Shown here in pieces: positions 19,813 to 28,589 of a stretch of 58,970 nucleotides of DNA. Source of the DNA: an uncultured Luteimonas sp. (GTDB taxonomy: Bacteria > Pseudomonadota > Gammaproteobacteria > Xanthomonadales > Xanthomonadaceae); NCBI GenBank assembly GCA_938008415.1, contig CALLKI010000051.1, positions 1-58,970 on the forward strand, in the 5' to 3' direction. The notes under the pieces were generated by a model that saw only the letters and a list, made by a program, of their open reading frames with translations, was not told where the DNA came from and ran no database searches. Numbering within the stretch: position 1 is the first letter of the stretch; every line of letters starts with the position of its first letter. The position numbers and the translations under genes are program-made.

Positions 19813-21672
19813 TCAGCGCGGCGCGGGCTTCCAGCGCAACGACAGCTGGTACTCGCGTCCGGGCTGGCGGAACCAGGCCACGGTTTCGTACTGGCGGTCG
19901 AACACGTTGCCGGCGCGCGCCAGCAACGTCCAGTCGCGGTGGAGGGCGTATTCCAGGCGCAGGTCCGCGACCGCGTAGCCGCCCAGGTGCACGGTGTTGG
20001 CCGGGTCGTCGTAGCGGGCGCCGGCACCGCGCACGGTCAGGCCCGCGCGGAACGGGCCGAACGCGCGGTCGAGGTCGATCCTGCCGCTGTTGCGCGCGCG
20101 CCGCGCCAGCACGTTGCCATCGTTGGCGCCACCGCTGCGGTCACGCGGGTCCACGTGGCTGAGCTGCAGCGACAGGTCGAAGCCGGAGAAACTGCCGGCG
20201 TACGTGAACTCCGCGCCGCGGATGCGCGCCTGGTCGATGTTCTCGCCGATGCCGAGGTAGTCGGGCGGCGGATAGGTGAACACGATCAGGTCGTCGATCC
20301 GGCTCTCGAACAGGTCGAGCGACCAGCGGTGGCTGCCGACCGCCTGCGACAGGCCGAGGTTGAGGCTGGCCGATTTCTCCGGCCTGAGCCAGGGGCTTTC
20401 CGAGCCCGGGTAGTACAGGTCGTTGAAGGTGGGAGCCTTGAACCCGGTGCCGAGCGTGGCGTTCAGGCGCAGGCCGTTGCCGAAGGCGCGGCCCCAGCCG
20501 AGGCTGCCGGTGAGGTGGTTGCCGAACTGTTCGTTGTCGTCGTTGCGCAGGCTGGCCTGGAGGCGGTGCGCGCCGGCGGTGCCGTCCCAGGCGAGGAACA
20601 CGGAGGTGTTGCCGCGGTCGCGCGCGGCGTAGGCGGTAGTGCTGTCGACGCGGTCGTTGCCGTGCTCCGCACCGAGGGTCAGCACGTGCCCCGGCGCCAG
20701 CCGCAGGTCCGCCTGCAACGACACGGTGTCGCGCCGGGTGTCGAAGGTGCTGCGGAATTCCCCGTCGTGGTAGTCATGGGAACGGTCGCGGCTGCGGCCG
20801 AGCGCGGCGGCCAGCGACAGCCGGCCGCCGGCCGGTGCGTAGCGCAGGCGCAGGCCCGCGGCCTGCTGCAGCGTCTCCGAGAGGTTGGTCCAGGAACCGT
20901 CGAACTCGTTCCTCCCGGCGGCGTGGAGGAAATTGCCCTCGACCTCGAGCGCGTCGTCCACGCGCAGCCCGCCGCGCAGGCCGAACGACACGTTGCGGTA
21001 GCCGTCTTCGTCCGGCTCGTCGGTGAAGCAGCCCGCGAACAGGGTGCCCGAGCCGCGGCAGGCGTCGAAGCCATCGGTACTGGCGTAGCCACCGTGCACG
21101 CCGATCCAGCCGCGCCCGCCACGGTAACCGAAGCCGGCCTCGATCTCGCGGGTGTCGTGGCTGCCGCCGCCCACGAGCAGGTGCGGGCGCAGGCCGCCCG
21201 CACCGCCACCACGGGTGAAGATCTGGATCACGCCGCCGATGGCCTCGGAACCGTACAGGCTGGAACGCGGGCCGCGCACGATCTCGATGCGCTCGACCTG
21301 CGACAGCGGCAGGTCCTGGATCGCGGGCATGCCGGCGGTGGCCGAATTGATCCTGACGCCGTCCACCAGCACCAGGACGTGGTCGGACTCGGCGCCGCGC
21401 AGGTACAGGCTGCTGAGCTTGCCGCGGCCGCCGGTATTGCCGATGTCGATGCCGGCGCGGCCACGCAGCAGGTCGATCAGGTCCCGTGCCTGGCTGCGCT
21501 CGATCTGTTCGCGGTCGATCACCTGCGCGGGGACGAGGCTGTCCTCGATCGCGATTTCGGTGCGCGTGCCAGTGACGAGTACCCCGTCGAGTTCGACGGG
21601 ATCGGAAAGTCCGGCCGGATGTGCCGGCAGGGGAAGCAGCAGTGCGGCAATGGCCGCGGAAAGTCGGTTCAT
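19813..21672 (-). CDS. btuB: TonB-dependent outer-membrane cobalamin receptor (BtuB-like)
   Basis: The 619-residue outer-membrane receptor takes up vitamin B12 with energy from TonB. It has a signal peptide (about 1-20), a TonB-box/plug region (LDGVLVTGTRTE, VIDREQIERSQARDLIDLLRG, VLVDGVRINSATAG, IEIVRGPRSSLYGSEAIGGVIQI; about 30-150) and a 22-strand type barrel to the C-terminus. The length and the plug motifs agree with E. coli BtuB (about 614). The ligand assignment is strongly supported by a cobalamin riboswitch in the leader. ATG 21672 starts the signal peptide. Confidence 0.93.
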   Translation of the reverse strand: MNRLSAAIAALLLPLPAHPAGLSDPVELDGVLVTGTRTEIAIEDSLVPAQVIDREQIERSQARDLIDLLRGRAGIDIGNTGGRGKLSSLYLRGAESDHVLVLVDGVRINSATAGMPAIQDLPLSQVERIEIVRGPRSSLYGSEAIGGVIQIFTRGGGAGGLRPHLLVGGGSHDTREIEAGFGYRGGRGWIGVHGGYASTDGFDACRGSGTLFAGCFTDEPDEDGYRNVSFGLRGGLRVDDALEVEGNFLHAAGRNEFDGSWTNLSETLQQAAGLRLRYAPAGGRLSLAAALGRSRDRSHDYHDGEFRSTFDTRRDTVSLQADLRLAPGHVLTLGAEHGNDRVDSTTAYAARDRGNTSVFLAWDGTAGAHRLQASLRNDDNEQFGNHLTGSLGWGRAFGNGLRLNATLGTGFKAPTFNDLYYPGSESPWLRPEKSASLNLGLSQAVGSHRWSLDLFESRIDDLIVFTYPPPDYLGIGENIDQARIRGAEFTYAGSFSGFDLSLQLSHVDPRDRSGGANDGNVLARRARNSGRIDLDRAFGPFRAGLTVRGAGARYDDPANTVHLGGYAVADLRLEYALHRDWTLLARAGNVFDRQYETVAWFRQPGREYQLSLRWKPAPR

Positions 21673-21804
21673 CGTTGCGTCTCCATCGCGTGCACCCGCG
21701 CACGCGCGTCGGTTGACGGAAAGCCGCGATGGAAGGACGCAGGGCCGCGTGGCCGTGGGGGAACAGGAAACGGCAGCGCTGCCGCGACGCCCTCCGCATC
21801 GCAA

Positions 21805-22010
21805 CCGGTGGACTCCGTGGCCGGTCTCCGGACTCGCGAGCGAAGCGTGCGCTTCGGCCTTCGCGCCTTCCCATGCGGATGCACAGTGGCGTGTTGCGTC
21901 GGCCCGACTCGCCTACCGTTGCGGGGGCAGTGCCGGAATGGCCGCGTCCCGGAATGCGACGACGGCTTCACCGGCTTCCCGTTTCAGCCCTGCGGGCGAA
22001 CGCCCTCGGG
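21805..22010 (-). ncRNA. Cobalamin (adenosylcobalamin) riboswitch in the btuB leader
   Basis: Reading the minus strand, the conserved blocks come in the correct order: AAACGGGAAGCCGGTGAA (21967-21984), GCACTGCCCCCGCAACGGTA, GCCACTGTGC (about 21881-21890), GGGAAGGCGCGA and the B12-box-like AGTCCGGAGACCGGCC near 21820-21835. These are the core elements of the cobalamin riboswitch family. It ends about 130 nt before the btuB ATG. High B12 would be expected to switch btuB off, by sequestering the ribosome site or by termination. Exact boundaries are approximate. Confidence 0.95.
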
Positions 22011-22029
22011 CCACCACGAAGCGGCGACC

Positions 22030-22035
22030 ATTGTA
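22030..22035 (-). promoter_or_regulatory. Likely -10 box of the btuB/riboswitch transcript
   Basis: TACAAT on the minus strand (5 of 6 to TATAAT) lies about 20 nt upstream of the first conserved riboswitch base. No clear TTGACA-type -35 is visible 16-18 nt further upstream. Confidence 0.5.
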
Positions 22036-22099
22036 CGGGAACGGGGCGCAGGAGGGATTGCCTGGTCCGGGCCGGACACGGCCGGGGTCGGACGCGCGC

Positions 22100-22483
22100 T
22101 CAGTCGAGGTCTTCGCTGCCGCCGGCGGGCTCGTCGAGGAGGGCGGGCAGGGGGGCCTCGTCCTCGCGCTGCATCCGGGTGTGCGTGACTGGCGCGGCGG
22201 CCGGGCGGCCGCGCGGCGGCGGCAGCTGCGCGATGGCGGCTTCGACCTCGGCCACCAGCTGCTCGCGGCGTTCCTGCGGGATGTCCTGCCAGTGGCAGTC
22301 CTGCAGGGCGCCCTCGAGCGCGTAGAGCATGTTGAGGCTCGGCCTGAACCCGGCGCGCTTGACGCGCATGAAGGCCTCGACCGCGCCGGCGGCCTCCAGG
22401 TCCTCGCGCGTGCGCAATCCGACCTGGCGCAGCCAGGCCGCGGACTTGGGGCCGATGTTGCGCAGTTTCAGCGGTCCGCTCAT
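22100..22483 (-). CDS. TfoX C-terminal domain protein
   Basis: The 127-residue protein begins with the TfoX_C fold: KLRNIGPKSAAWLRQVGLRTREDLEAAGAVEAFMRVK, a helix-hairpin-helix-like module, up to about residue 85. A Pro/Ala/Glu-rich tail follows. Full TfoX regulators of competence also have an N-terminal domain that is absent here, so a competence role should not be assumed. The ATG overlaps the stop of the upstream sulfoxide reductase gene (ATGA at 22480-22483), implying translational coupling. Confidence 0.85.
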   Translation of the reverse strand: MSGPLKLRNIGPKSAAWLRQVGLRTREDLEAAGAVEAFMRVKRAGFRPSLNMLYALEGALQDCHWQDIPQERREQLVAEVEAAIAQLPPPRGRPAAAPVTHTRMQREDEAPLPALLDEPAGGSEDLD

Positions 22484-22962
22484 GGCAGGGCCTCGACGTA
22501 GATCCGGGCGATGGCCTCGAGCCCGCGCTGGTCCTCGTCGTCGAAGCGCGCAGGCTCCGGGCTGTCCAGGTCGAACACCCCGACCAGTTCGCCATCCTTC
22601 ACCAGCGGCACCACCAGCTCCGAGCGCGAGGCGGGGTCGCAGGCGATGTGGCCCGGGAAGGCATGCACATCGTCCACGCGCTGGGTCTGCAGGGTCCGGG
22701 CGGCGGCCCCGCACACGCCCCTGTCGAGCGGGATGCGCACGCAGGCCGGCAACCCCTGGAACGGGCCGACCACCAGCTCGTTCCCGTCAAAGAAATAGAA
22801 ACCGGCCCAGTTGAGCGCGGGCAGGGCGTGGTAGACCAGTGACGAGAGGTTGGCGGCGTTGGCGATGCGGTCGGACTCGCCGGCCAGCAGCGCCCGTGCC
22901 TGTCCGGCAAGCTGGGCGTACTGCTGCGGCTTGCCGCCGCTTAGACTGGACAGCCTGAACAT
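22480..22962 (-). CDS. msrC: Free methionine-(R)-sulfoxide reductase (GAF domain)
   Basis: The 160-residue single GAF domain protein reduces free Met-(R)-sulfoxide, part of oxidative damage repair. The three family cysteines are all present: LPACVRIP, DRGVCGAAA and GHIACDP. The motifs NWAGFYFFDG and SELVVPLVKDGELVGVFDLDS are also typical. The length equals the family (about 160-165). It starts 15 nt from the divergent bioD start, so its promoter must overlap the bioD coding start. It is coupled to the TfoX-C gene by a 4-nt overlap. Confidence 0.93.
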   Translation of the reverse strand: MFRLSSLSGGKPQQYAQLAGQARALLAGESDRIANAANLSSLVYHALPALNWAGFYFFDGNELVVGPFQGLPACVRIPLDRGVCGAAARTLQTQRVDDVHAFPGHIACDPASRSELVVPLVKDGELVGVFDLDSPEPARFDDEDQRGLEAIARIYVEALP

Positions 22963-22977
22963 GGCCCGAGTGTAGCA

Positions 22978-23679
22978 GTGAGCGGCTTCCACGACGCAAT
23001 CCGGGGTTCCGCGCACGCCTTTTTCGTGACCGGCACCGATACCGGCGTGGGCAAGACCCGCGTGTCCGCGGCGTTGCTGCACGCGCTGCGCGCGCGGGGG
23101 CTGCGCGCATCCGGGATGAAGCCCGTGGCCAGCGGCTGCACGTGGGCGGATGGGGGCTGGCGCAACGAGGACGCGTTGGCACTGCTTGCCGCCAGCGATC
23201 CGGCCCCGGCCTATGCCGACGCCAACCCGTATGCCCTGCCGGCCGCCACCGCGCCGCAGCTGGCCGCGCGCGAGGCCGGGGTCTCGGTCGAACCGGGGCC
23301 GCTGCTGTCGGCCTTCGCCCGGATCGCCGCCGCCGCCGACGCGGTGGTGGTCGAGGGCGTGGGAGGCTGGGCCGCGCCGCTGGCCGACGGGCTGGACCAG
23401 GCGGACCTGGTACGCGCGCTGGGCGCGCAGGTGGTGCTGGTGGTCGGGCTGCGGCTGGGCTGCCTGAGCCACTCGCGGTTGACCGCGCGAGCGATCGAGG
23501 CCGACGGCTGTCCTCTCGCCGGCTGGATCGGCAACCGCGTCGATCCGGACTTCGACCGCTGCGACGACTATGCCGGGCTGTTGCGCGATGCGCTGCCCGT
23601 GCCCTGCCTCGGCATGCTGCCCTACGACCCCCGGGGCGACGTGCGCGAAGCGGCCCGCCTGCTGTCGCTGCCAGGCTGA
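22978..23679 (+). CDS. bioD: ATP-dependent dethiobiotin synthetase
   Basis: BioD closes the ureido ring of dethiobiotin from DAPA, CO2 and ATP, the penultimate step of biotin synthesis. The 233-residue protein has the P-loop FVTGTDTGVGKTRVS (about 16-30), the DAPA/Mg site GMKPVASGC, VEGVGGWAAPL and the nucleotide-specificity segment GNRVDP. The start codon is GTG 22978; no better upstream start exists because the divergent msrC begins at 22962. No other bio genes are in the window. Confidence 0.95.
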   Translation: MSGFHDAIRGSAHAFFVTGTDTGVGKTRVSAALLHALRARGLRASGMKPVASGCTWADGGWRNEDALALLAASDPAPAYADANPYALPAATAPQLAAREAGVSVEPGPLLSAFARIAAAADAVVVEGVGGWAAPLADGLDQADLVRALGAQVVLVVGLRLGCLSHSRLTARAIEADGCPLAGWIGNRVDPDFDRCDDYAGLLRDALPVPCLGMLPYDPRGDVREAARLLSLPG

Positions 23680-23688
23680 GCCACGGTG

Positions 23689-23719
23689 AAAAAAACGGCG
23701 ACGGGTGACCCCGCCGCCG
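23689..23719 (-). terminator. Rho-independent terminator of the minus-strand RND operon
   Basis: On the minus strand CGGCGGCGGG / CCCGTCGCCG (one G-U pair) with a GTCA loop is followed by a run of seven T. It lies 25 nt after the RND permease stop and just past the bioD stop on the other strand. Confidence 0.85.
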
Positions 23720-23743
23720 CTTGCCGTGGTGCCCGTACTGTCG

Positions 23744-26700
23744 TCAGCCGTGCTGTGGTGTCGGCCCGCCATCCGCGCCGGTCAGGGCCGACGCGGCTTC
23801 GGGGTCGCGGTCGTGCGAATGATCCCGTGCCAGGAGCAGGTAGAACGCCGGCAGCACGAACAGCGTGAACAGGGTGCCGATGGTCATGCCGGATGCGATC
23901 ACCACGCCCATCGAGAAGCGCGAGGCCGCGCCCGGGCCCTTCGCGAGCAGCAGCGGGATCATCGCGAACACCAGGGCGGCGGTGGTCATCAGCACCGGGC
24001 GCAGGCGGATCGAGGCGGCTTCCTCGATCGCCTCGCGCTTCGACAGCCCTTCGTTGACCTGCAGCTTGTTGGCGAACTCCACGATCAGGATGCCGTGCTT
24101 GGAGATCACGCCGATCAGCGTCACCAGGCCCACCTGGGTGTAGATGTTGATGCTCATCCCCGGGAAGGCCTCGATCTGCATGAAGCCCAGGATGGAGCTG
24201 GCGATCGCCAGGGCGTTCAGGGTCAGCAGAGCGCCGCAGATCGCCATCGGCACCGTGAGCATCATGATCGTGGCGTCGCGGAAGCTCTCGAACTGCGCGG
24301 CGAGGACCAGGTAGATCACGATCAGCGCCAGCATCAGTGTCAGCAGCATGGTCGCGCCTTCCTGCTTGAACTGGCGGGATTCGCCCGCGTAATCCACGCT
24401 GTAGCCCTGCGGCAGCACCTCCCTGGCCGCCTGCTCCAGGATCTCCAGCGCCTGGCCCTTGCTCACGCCGGGGCGCGGCGCGAACGTGATCGCCACCGAG
24501 TTGAGCTGCTGGAAGCGCTTGAGCGACTGCGGCTGGGTGGTCTCGCGCAGGGTGACGATGGTCGACAGGGGGATCAGCTCCCCGCTCCGGGTGCGGGTGT
24601 AGTAGTTCTCGAGGTCCGAGGCGTTGAGGCGGCTGCTGCGCTGCACCTGCGGGATCACCAGGTACGAGCGGTTTTGCATCGCGAAGCGGTTGGTGTAGCC
24701 GCCCGACAGCATCGCCGCCATGTCGGCCGCGAGCGTGCGCATGTCGATGCCCAGAGATGCCGCCTTCTCGCGGTCGATGTGGACCTCGATCTGCGGCTTG
24801 TCGATCTTCAGGTCCTTGTCGAGGAAGATGAAGCGCTTGCTCGCCATCGCCTTCTCGAGGATCCGGTCGGCCAGTTCCGACAGCTGTGACAGGTCGCCGA
24901 CGCCGCCGATGATGAACTCGCCGCCGCCATCTCCACCTGCGCTCGGCAGCGAGGGCGGCACCAGCGCGAACACGTTCAGGCCGGCGATTTCGGCCATCTT
25001 CGGTTGCAGTTCCTGTTGCAGCACCGCGTTGGTCGAGCGGTCTCGCCCGCTCCATGGCTTGAGCACGAAGCCGGCCATGGCCAGCGGGCTGGCGCCCCCG
25101 CCGGTCGTGCCGAAGCCGCCGTTGAACAGGAAGTAGTCCTGGATTTCAGGGATTTCCCTGGCGATCCGGTCGATCTCCCCGGTGTAGCGCTCCACGTAGT
25201 CGAGCGTGGCCGTGGGGTCGGCGCTGGCGATGGCGAAGATGAAACCTTCGTCCTCGAGCGGCGCCGGCTCCTTCGGCGCGGTGATGTACAGGAACACGCA
25301 GGAAACCAGCACGATCACGCCGAAGACAAGGATCACGGACTTCGTCTCCAGCGCGCCGTGCAGCCTGCGGCGGTAGTTGTGGCGCAGACGCTCGAAGCGG
25401 TCATCCAGCCATGCCTCCAGCCGTCCCTTGCCGCCCTCTTCGTGCGGCTTGAGGATCTTCGAGCTCATCATCGGCGACAGGGTCAGCGCGATCACGCCAG
25501 ACAGCAGCACGCTGCCCGCCAGGGTGAAGGCGAACTCGGTGAACAGCACGCCGGTCAGGCCGCCCTGGAAGCCGATTGGCAGGTATACGGCGACCAGGGT
25601 GGTGGTCATCGCCACCACCGGCCAGGCAAGCTCGCGGGCGCCCTTGATCGCCGCCTCGTGGGGCGACAGGCCCTCCTCGATGTGGCGGTGGATGTTCTCC
25701 AGTACGATGATCGCGTCGTCCACCACGATGCCGATCGCCAGCACCATCGCCAGCAGGGTCAGCAGGTTGATGGTGAAGCCCATGACCAGCATCAGGAACA
25801 GGGCGCCGATCAGCGACAGCGGCACCGTCACCGCCGGGATCAGCACGCTGCGGATGCTTCCCAGGAACAGGAAGATCACCACGATCACGATGACCACCGC
25901 CTCGATGATCGTGCGCACCACCTCGTTGATGGCGTCCTGGATCGCCTCGGTGCTGTCGTACGGGATCGTCGCCACAAGGCCTTCCGGCAGCTGCGGGACG
26001 ATCTGTTCGTCCCACAGTTTGCGGACGTCGCGGATCACGTCCAGCGAGTTGGCGTCGGGCGAGACGAAGATGCCCATGAAGGTGGCCGATTCGCCGTTGA
26101 TCCGCACCGAGGTGCCGTAGTTTTCCGAGCCCAGCACCACGTCGGCCACGTCGCCCAGGCGCACGATCGCGCCGCCTTCCTCGCGGATCACCAGCTGGCG
26201 GAACTCCTCCGGGCTCTGCAGGTCGGTGCGCGCGGTCATGTCGATCGCGACCATCTGGCCCTTGGTCGAACCCACCGCGGAGAGCACGTTGTTGGCCCGC
26301 AGCGCGTTGGACACGTCGCTGGCGGTGACCTGCAGCGCGGCCATGCGGTCGGGCTTGAGCCACACCCGCATCGCGAACGTGCCGGCGCCGAGGATGTCGG
26401 CGCGCTGCACGCCCGGCACCGTCACCAGCTTGGGCTGGACCACGCGGGTGAGGTAGTCGGTGATCTGGCTGTTGTCGAGCGTCTCGCTGGCGAAGGACAC
26501 GTACATCGCCGCGATCTGCTGGCCCTGCTGCAGTTCGATGACCGGGTCCTCGGACTCGGGTGGCAGCTGGCCGCGCATCTTGTTGACCTTGGCCGCGATC
26601 TGCGTCAGCGCCTCGTTCGGGTCGTAGTCGAGGCGGATGTACGCCTGGATCATGCTGACCCCGGCCGAGCTGGTCGATGTCATGTAATCGATGCCCTCGG

Positions 26701-26920
26701 CGCTGGCGATCTCGCGTTCCAGCGGCGTGGTGATGAAGCCCTGGATCAGGTCCGCGTCGGCGCCGTAGTACACGGTGGTGACGTTGACCACGGCGTTGCG
26801 CAGCTCGGGGTACTGGCGCACGTTGAGCCCGGTGTACGAGCGCAGCCCGAACAGCAGAATGAACAGGCTGACGACGACGGACAGGACCGGCTTGTTGATG
26901 AAGATGTCGGTGAATTTCAT
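23744..26920 (-). CDS. RND efflux pump inner-membrane permease (HAE1 family)
   Basis: The 1058-residue proton-driven exporter subunit has the RND layout: one N-terminal helix (FINKPVLSVVVSLFILLFGL), a periplasmic porter loop, a six-helix block with the proton-relay pair in AIGIVVDDAIIVLENIHRHIEEG, and a second loop and helix block. The second block carries GVISKHGILIVEFANK, with the family Lys partly replaced by KHG. It resembles the MexI/VexK-type branch more than AcrB. The adaptor gene lies 62 nt upstream in the same operon. There is no outer-membrane channel gene, so it must borrow one. Substrates cannot be told from sequence. Confidence 0.93.
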   Translation of the reverse strand: MKFTDIFINKPVLSVVVSLFILLFGLRSYTGLNVRQYPELRNAVVNVTTVYYGADADLIQGFITTPLEREIASAEGIDYMTSTSSAGVSMIQAYIRLDYDPNEALTQIAAKVNKMRGQLPPESEDPVIELQQGQQIAAMYVSFASETLDNSQITDYLTRVVQPKLVTVPGVQRADILGAGTFAMRVWLKPDRMAALQVTASDVSNALRANNVLSAVGSTKGQMVAIDMTARTDLQSPEEFRQLVIREEGGAIVRLGDVADVVLGSENYGTSVRINGESATFMGIFVSPDANSLDVIRDVRKLWDEQIVPQLPEGLVATIPYDSTEAIQDAINEVVRTIIEAVVIVIVVIFLFLGSIRSVLIPAVTVPLSLIGALFLMLVMGFTINLLTLLAMVLAIGIVVDDAIIVLENIHRHIEEGLSPHEAAIKGARELAWPVVAMTTTLVAVYLPIGFQGGLTGVLFTEFAFTLAGSVLLSGVIALTLSPMMSSKILKPHEEGGKGRLEAWLDDRFERLRHNYRRRLHGALETKSVILVFGVIVLVSCVFLYITAPKEPAPLEDEGFIFAIASADPTATLDYVERYTGEIDRIAREIPEIQDYFLFNGGFGTTGGGASPLAMAGFVLKPWSGRDRSTNAVLQQELQPKMAEIAGLNVFALVPPSLPSAGGDGGGEFIIGGVGDLSQLSELADRILEKAMASKRFIFLDKDLKIDKPQIEVHIDREKAASLGIDMRTLAADMAAMLSGGYTNRFAMQNRSYLVIPQVQRSSRLNASDLENYYTRTRSGELIPLSTIVTLRETTQPQSLKRFQQLNSVAITFAPRPGVSKGQALEILEQAAREVLPQGYSVDYAGESRQFKQEGATMLLTLMLALIVIYLVLAAQFESFRDATIMMLTVPMAICGALLTLNALAIASSILGFMQIEAFPGMSINIYTQVGLVTLIGVISKHGILIVEFANKLQVNEGLSKREAIEEAASIRLRPVLMTTAALVFAMIPLLLAKGPGAASRFSMGVVIASGMTIGTLFTLFVLPAFYLLLARDHSHDRDPEAASALTGADGGPTPQHG

Positions 26921-26982
26921 GCGGTCGGCCTGCGGGGGCGCGGTGGGGAAAGGCGGGCGGATGGCGGTCCGCCCGCCACCGG

Positions 26983-28173
26983 TCAGCGGTTCTCCGGCTG
27001 CGGATCCGGATCCGCAGCGGGCTGCACCTCGTTGTTGATGGTGACCTCGGCGCCGTTGCGCAGTTTCAGCAGCCCGCTGGTGACCACGCGCTCGCCGGGC
27101 TTCAGCCCATCGGTCACCGCGATCATGTCGCCACGGGTGGCGCCGGTCTTCACGAAGCGCTGGTTGACGACCAGCTTTTTCCCGGTGAGCGGATTGCCCT
27201 GCATGTCGGTCTCGCCCTCGGCGCGGTCGACCTCGCTGATCACGAACACGGCGTTGCCGTAGGGGTTGAAACTGATGGCGGTCTGCGGCACGACGACCAC
27301 GTCGCGCTCCCCGCCCAGGGCGAACCTGACGCGCGCGAACGCGCCCGGGCGCAGCCTGCCATCCGGGTTGCGCAGCGTGGCCTGGACCATGAAGTTGCGG
27401 GTATCCGGGTCGACCCGTGGCTCGATCGCGGTGACCTTGCCCTCGAACACCTCGCCCGGGTGCGAATCCACGGTGACGCGCACGGGGGTGCCCTCTGCGA
27501 CCTGGCCGATGCGCTGCTCGGGCAGGGCGAAGTCGAGCAGGATCGGGTCGAGCTGCTGCAGGGTGACGATCGGGTCGCCTGGATTGACGTACTGGCCGAG
27601 GTTGACCTTGCGGATGCCCAGCACGCCCCCGAACGGGGCGCGGATGGTCTTGCGAGCGATCAGCGCGCGCTGCGCTTCCACCTCGGCTTGCGCGCTGGCG
27701 GAGGCGGCGACACGCTGCTGCACCTCGTCCAGCGACACCAGCCGGTCCTTGCCCAGCTGCTGCCAGCGCTCGGCCTGTACCCTTGCCAGCTGTGCCGAGG
27801 TCTCGAGCGCCTTGAGCGTGGCCTCCTCGTTGTCGGTGTTCAGCCGCACCAGCACCGCGCCTGCCTTCACCGGCTGGCCGGGTTCGAACTCGATGCTGCG
27901 CACCACGCCGCCGGCCTCGGTGGTCACGTCGGTGCCGTTGACCGCGACGAAGGTGCCGACGGCCTCGGCCTCCTCGCCCCAGCGCTCGGTCCGGGCGGTG
28001 AAGTCGCTGACGGCCACGGCCGGCTGGGGCATGTTGTCGAAGAAGTCGTTCATGCCCTTGTTCAGCATCGCCTTGACGAGGAACACGCCGCCGAACACCA
28101 GGACGACGCCGATCAGCATCAGGGTCATGCGCAGCGCCGTGCGCGGTTTGCGGGGGGAGTCGGAGATCGCCAT
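26983..28173 (-). CDS. RND efflux periplasmic adaptor subunit
   Basis: The 396-residue adaptor is anchored by an N-terminal helix (about 16-36) rather than a lipobox. Two lipoyl halves (VRSIEFEPGQPVKAGAVLVRLN and IRAPFGGVLGIRKVNLGQYVNPGDPI) flank a coiled-coil hairpin (about 110-160). The barrel part contains FALPEQRIGQVAEGTPV and the membrane-proximal part contains RVVTSGLLKLRNGAEV. I took ATG 28173, which begins the anchored N-terminus; the open frame to 28566 is not family sequence. It would join the permease downstream to an outer-membrane channel. It is divergent from a second RND operon. Confidence 0.92.
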   Translation of the reverse strand: MAISDSPRKPRTALRMTLMLIGVVLVFGGVFLVKAMLNKGMNDFFDNMPQPAVAVSDFTARTERWGEEAEAVGTFVAVNGTDVTTEAGGVVRSIEFEPGQPVKAGAVLVRLNTDNEEATLKALETSAQLARVQAERWQQLGKDRLVSLDEVQQRVAASASAQAEVEAQRALIARKTIRAPFGGVLGIRKVNLGQYVNPGDPIVTLQQLDPILLDFALPEQRIGQVAEGTPVRVTVDSHPGEVFEGKVTAIEPRVDPDTRNFMVQATLRNPDGRLRPGAFARVRFALGGERDVVVVPQTAISFNPYGNAVFVISEVDRAEGETDMQGNPLTGKKLVVNQRFVKTGATRGDMIAVTDGLKPGERVVTSGLLKLRNGAEVTINNEVQPAADPDPQPENR

Positions 28174-28589
28174 GGGGAAGTCCGGATTGTCGGAATCTGG
28201 ATGGGAAGGGAACGCGCGTGGCGCCTGCGGCAAGGGAGGGCCGGCGGAGCCCGCGCGCAGTGGCCCGCCGGAGCAGGCGCGCCGGGCAGGGGGGCTGCGC
28301 CTTTGTTCGATGCGGGGCTGGACGGGCACGTGTGGCCCGGCCCGTCCGGTGCTGACCGGATACGGACCCCCATCCGCAGGGTACGGGAAGGCCGGCATTA
28401 TGCGGTATGTCCGCTTCTGGCCGTTTGCCCGCGCCAGCTGTTTCGGGCGCTCCGGAACCGCGTCACACGGGTCCCTGACCAACGGCGGATACCGCCGCGG
28501 GCCATGCCCGGTTAATGTTAGACTGACGGGTTCACAAACTTTCCTTTCGGCGCCTTTCCGCGCCACGCATCCACGTTTTGGAAACGTTC
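28174..28589. other. 416-nt divergent intergenic region between two RND operons
   Basis: No convincing gene lies here. It must contain the promoters of both RND operons. A small AT-richer patch near 28512-28545 (TTAATGTTAGACTG, then TTCACAAACTTTCC) precedes the plus-strand adaptor. CATAAT on the minus strand (about 28397-28402) could be a -10 for the other. Neither has a clear -35. I see no strong operator palindrome and no regulator gene beside it. Confidence 0.5.

Noticed and set aside
22100..22483. Full TfoX/Sxy competence regulator
   Set aside because: Only the C-terminal domain is present, so a competence role is not supported.
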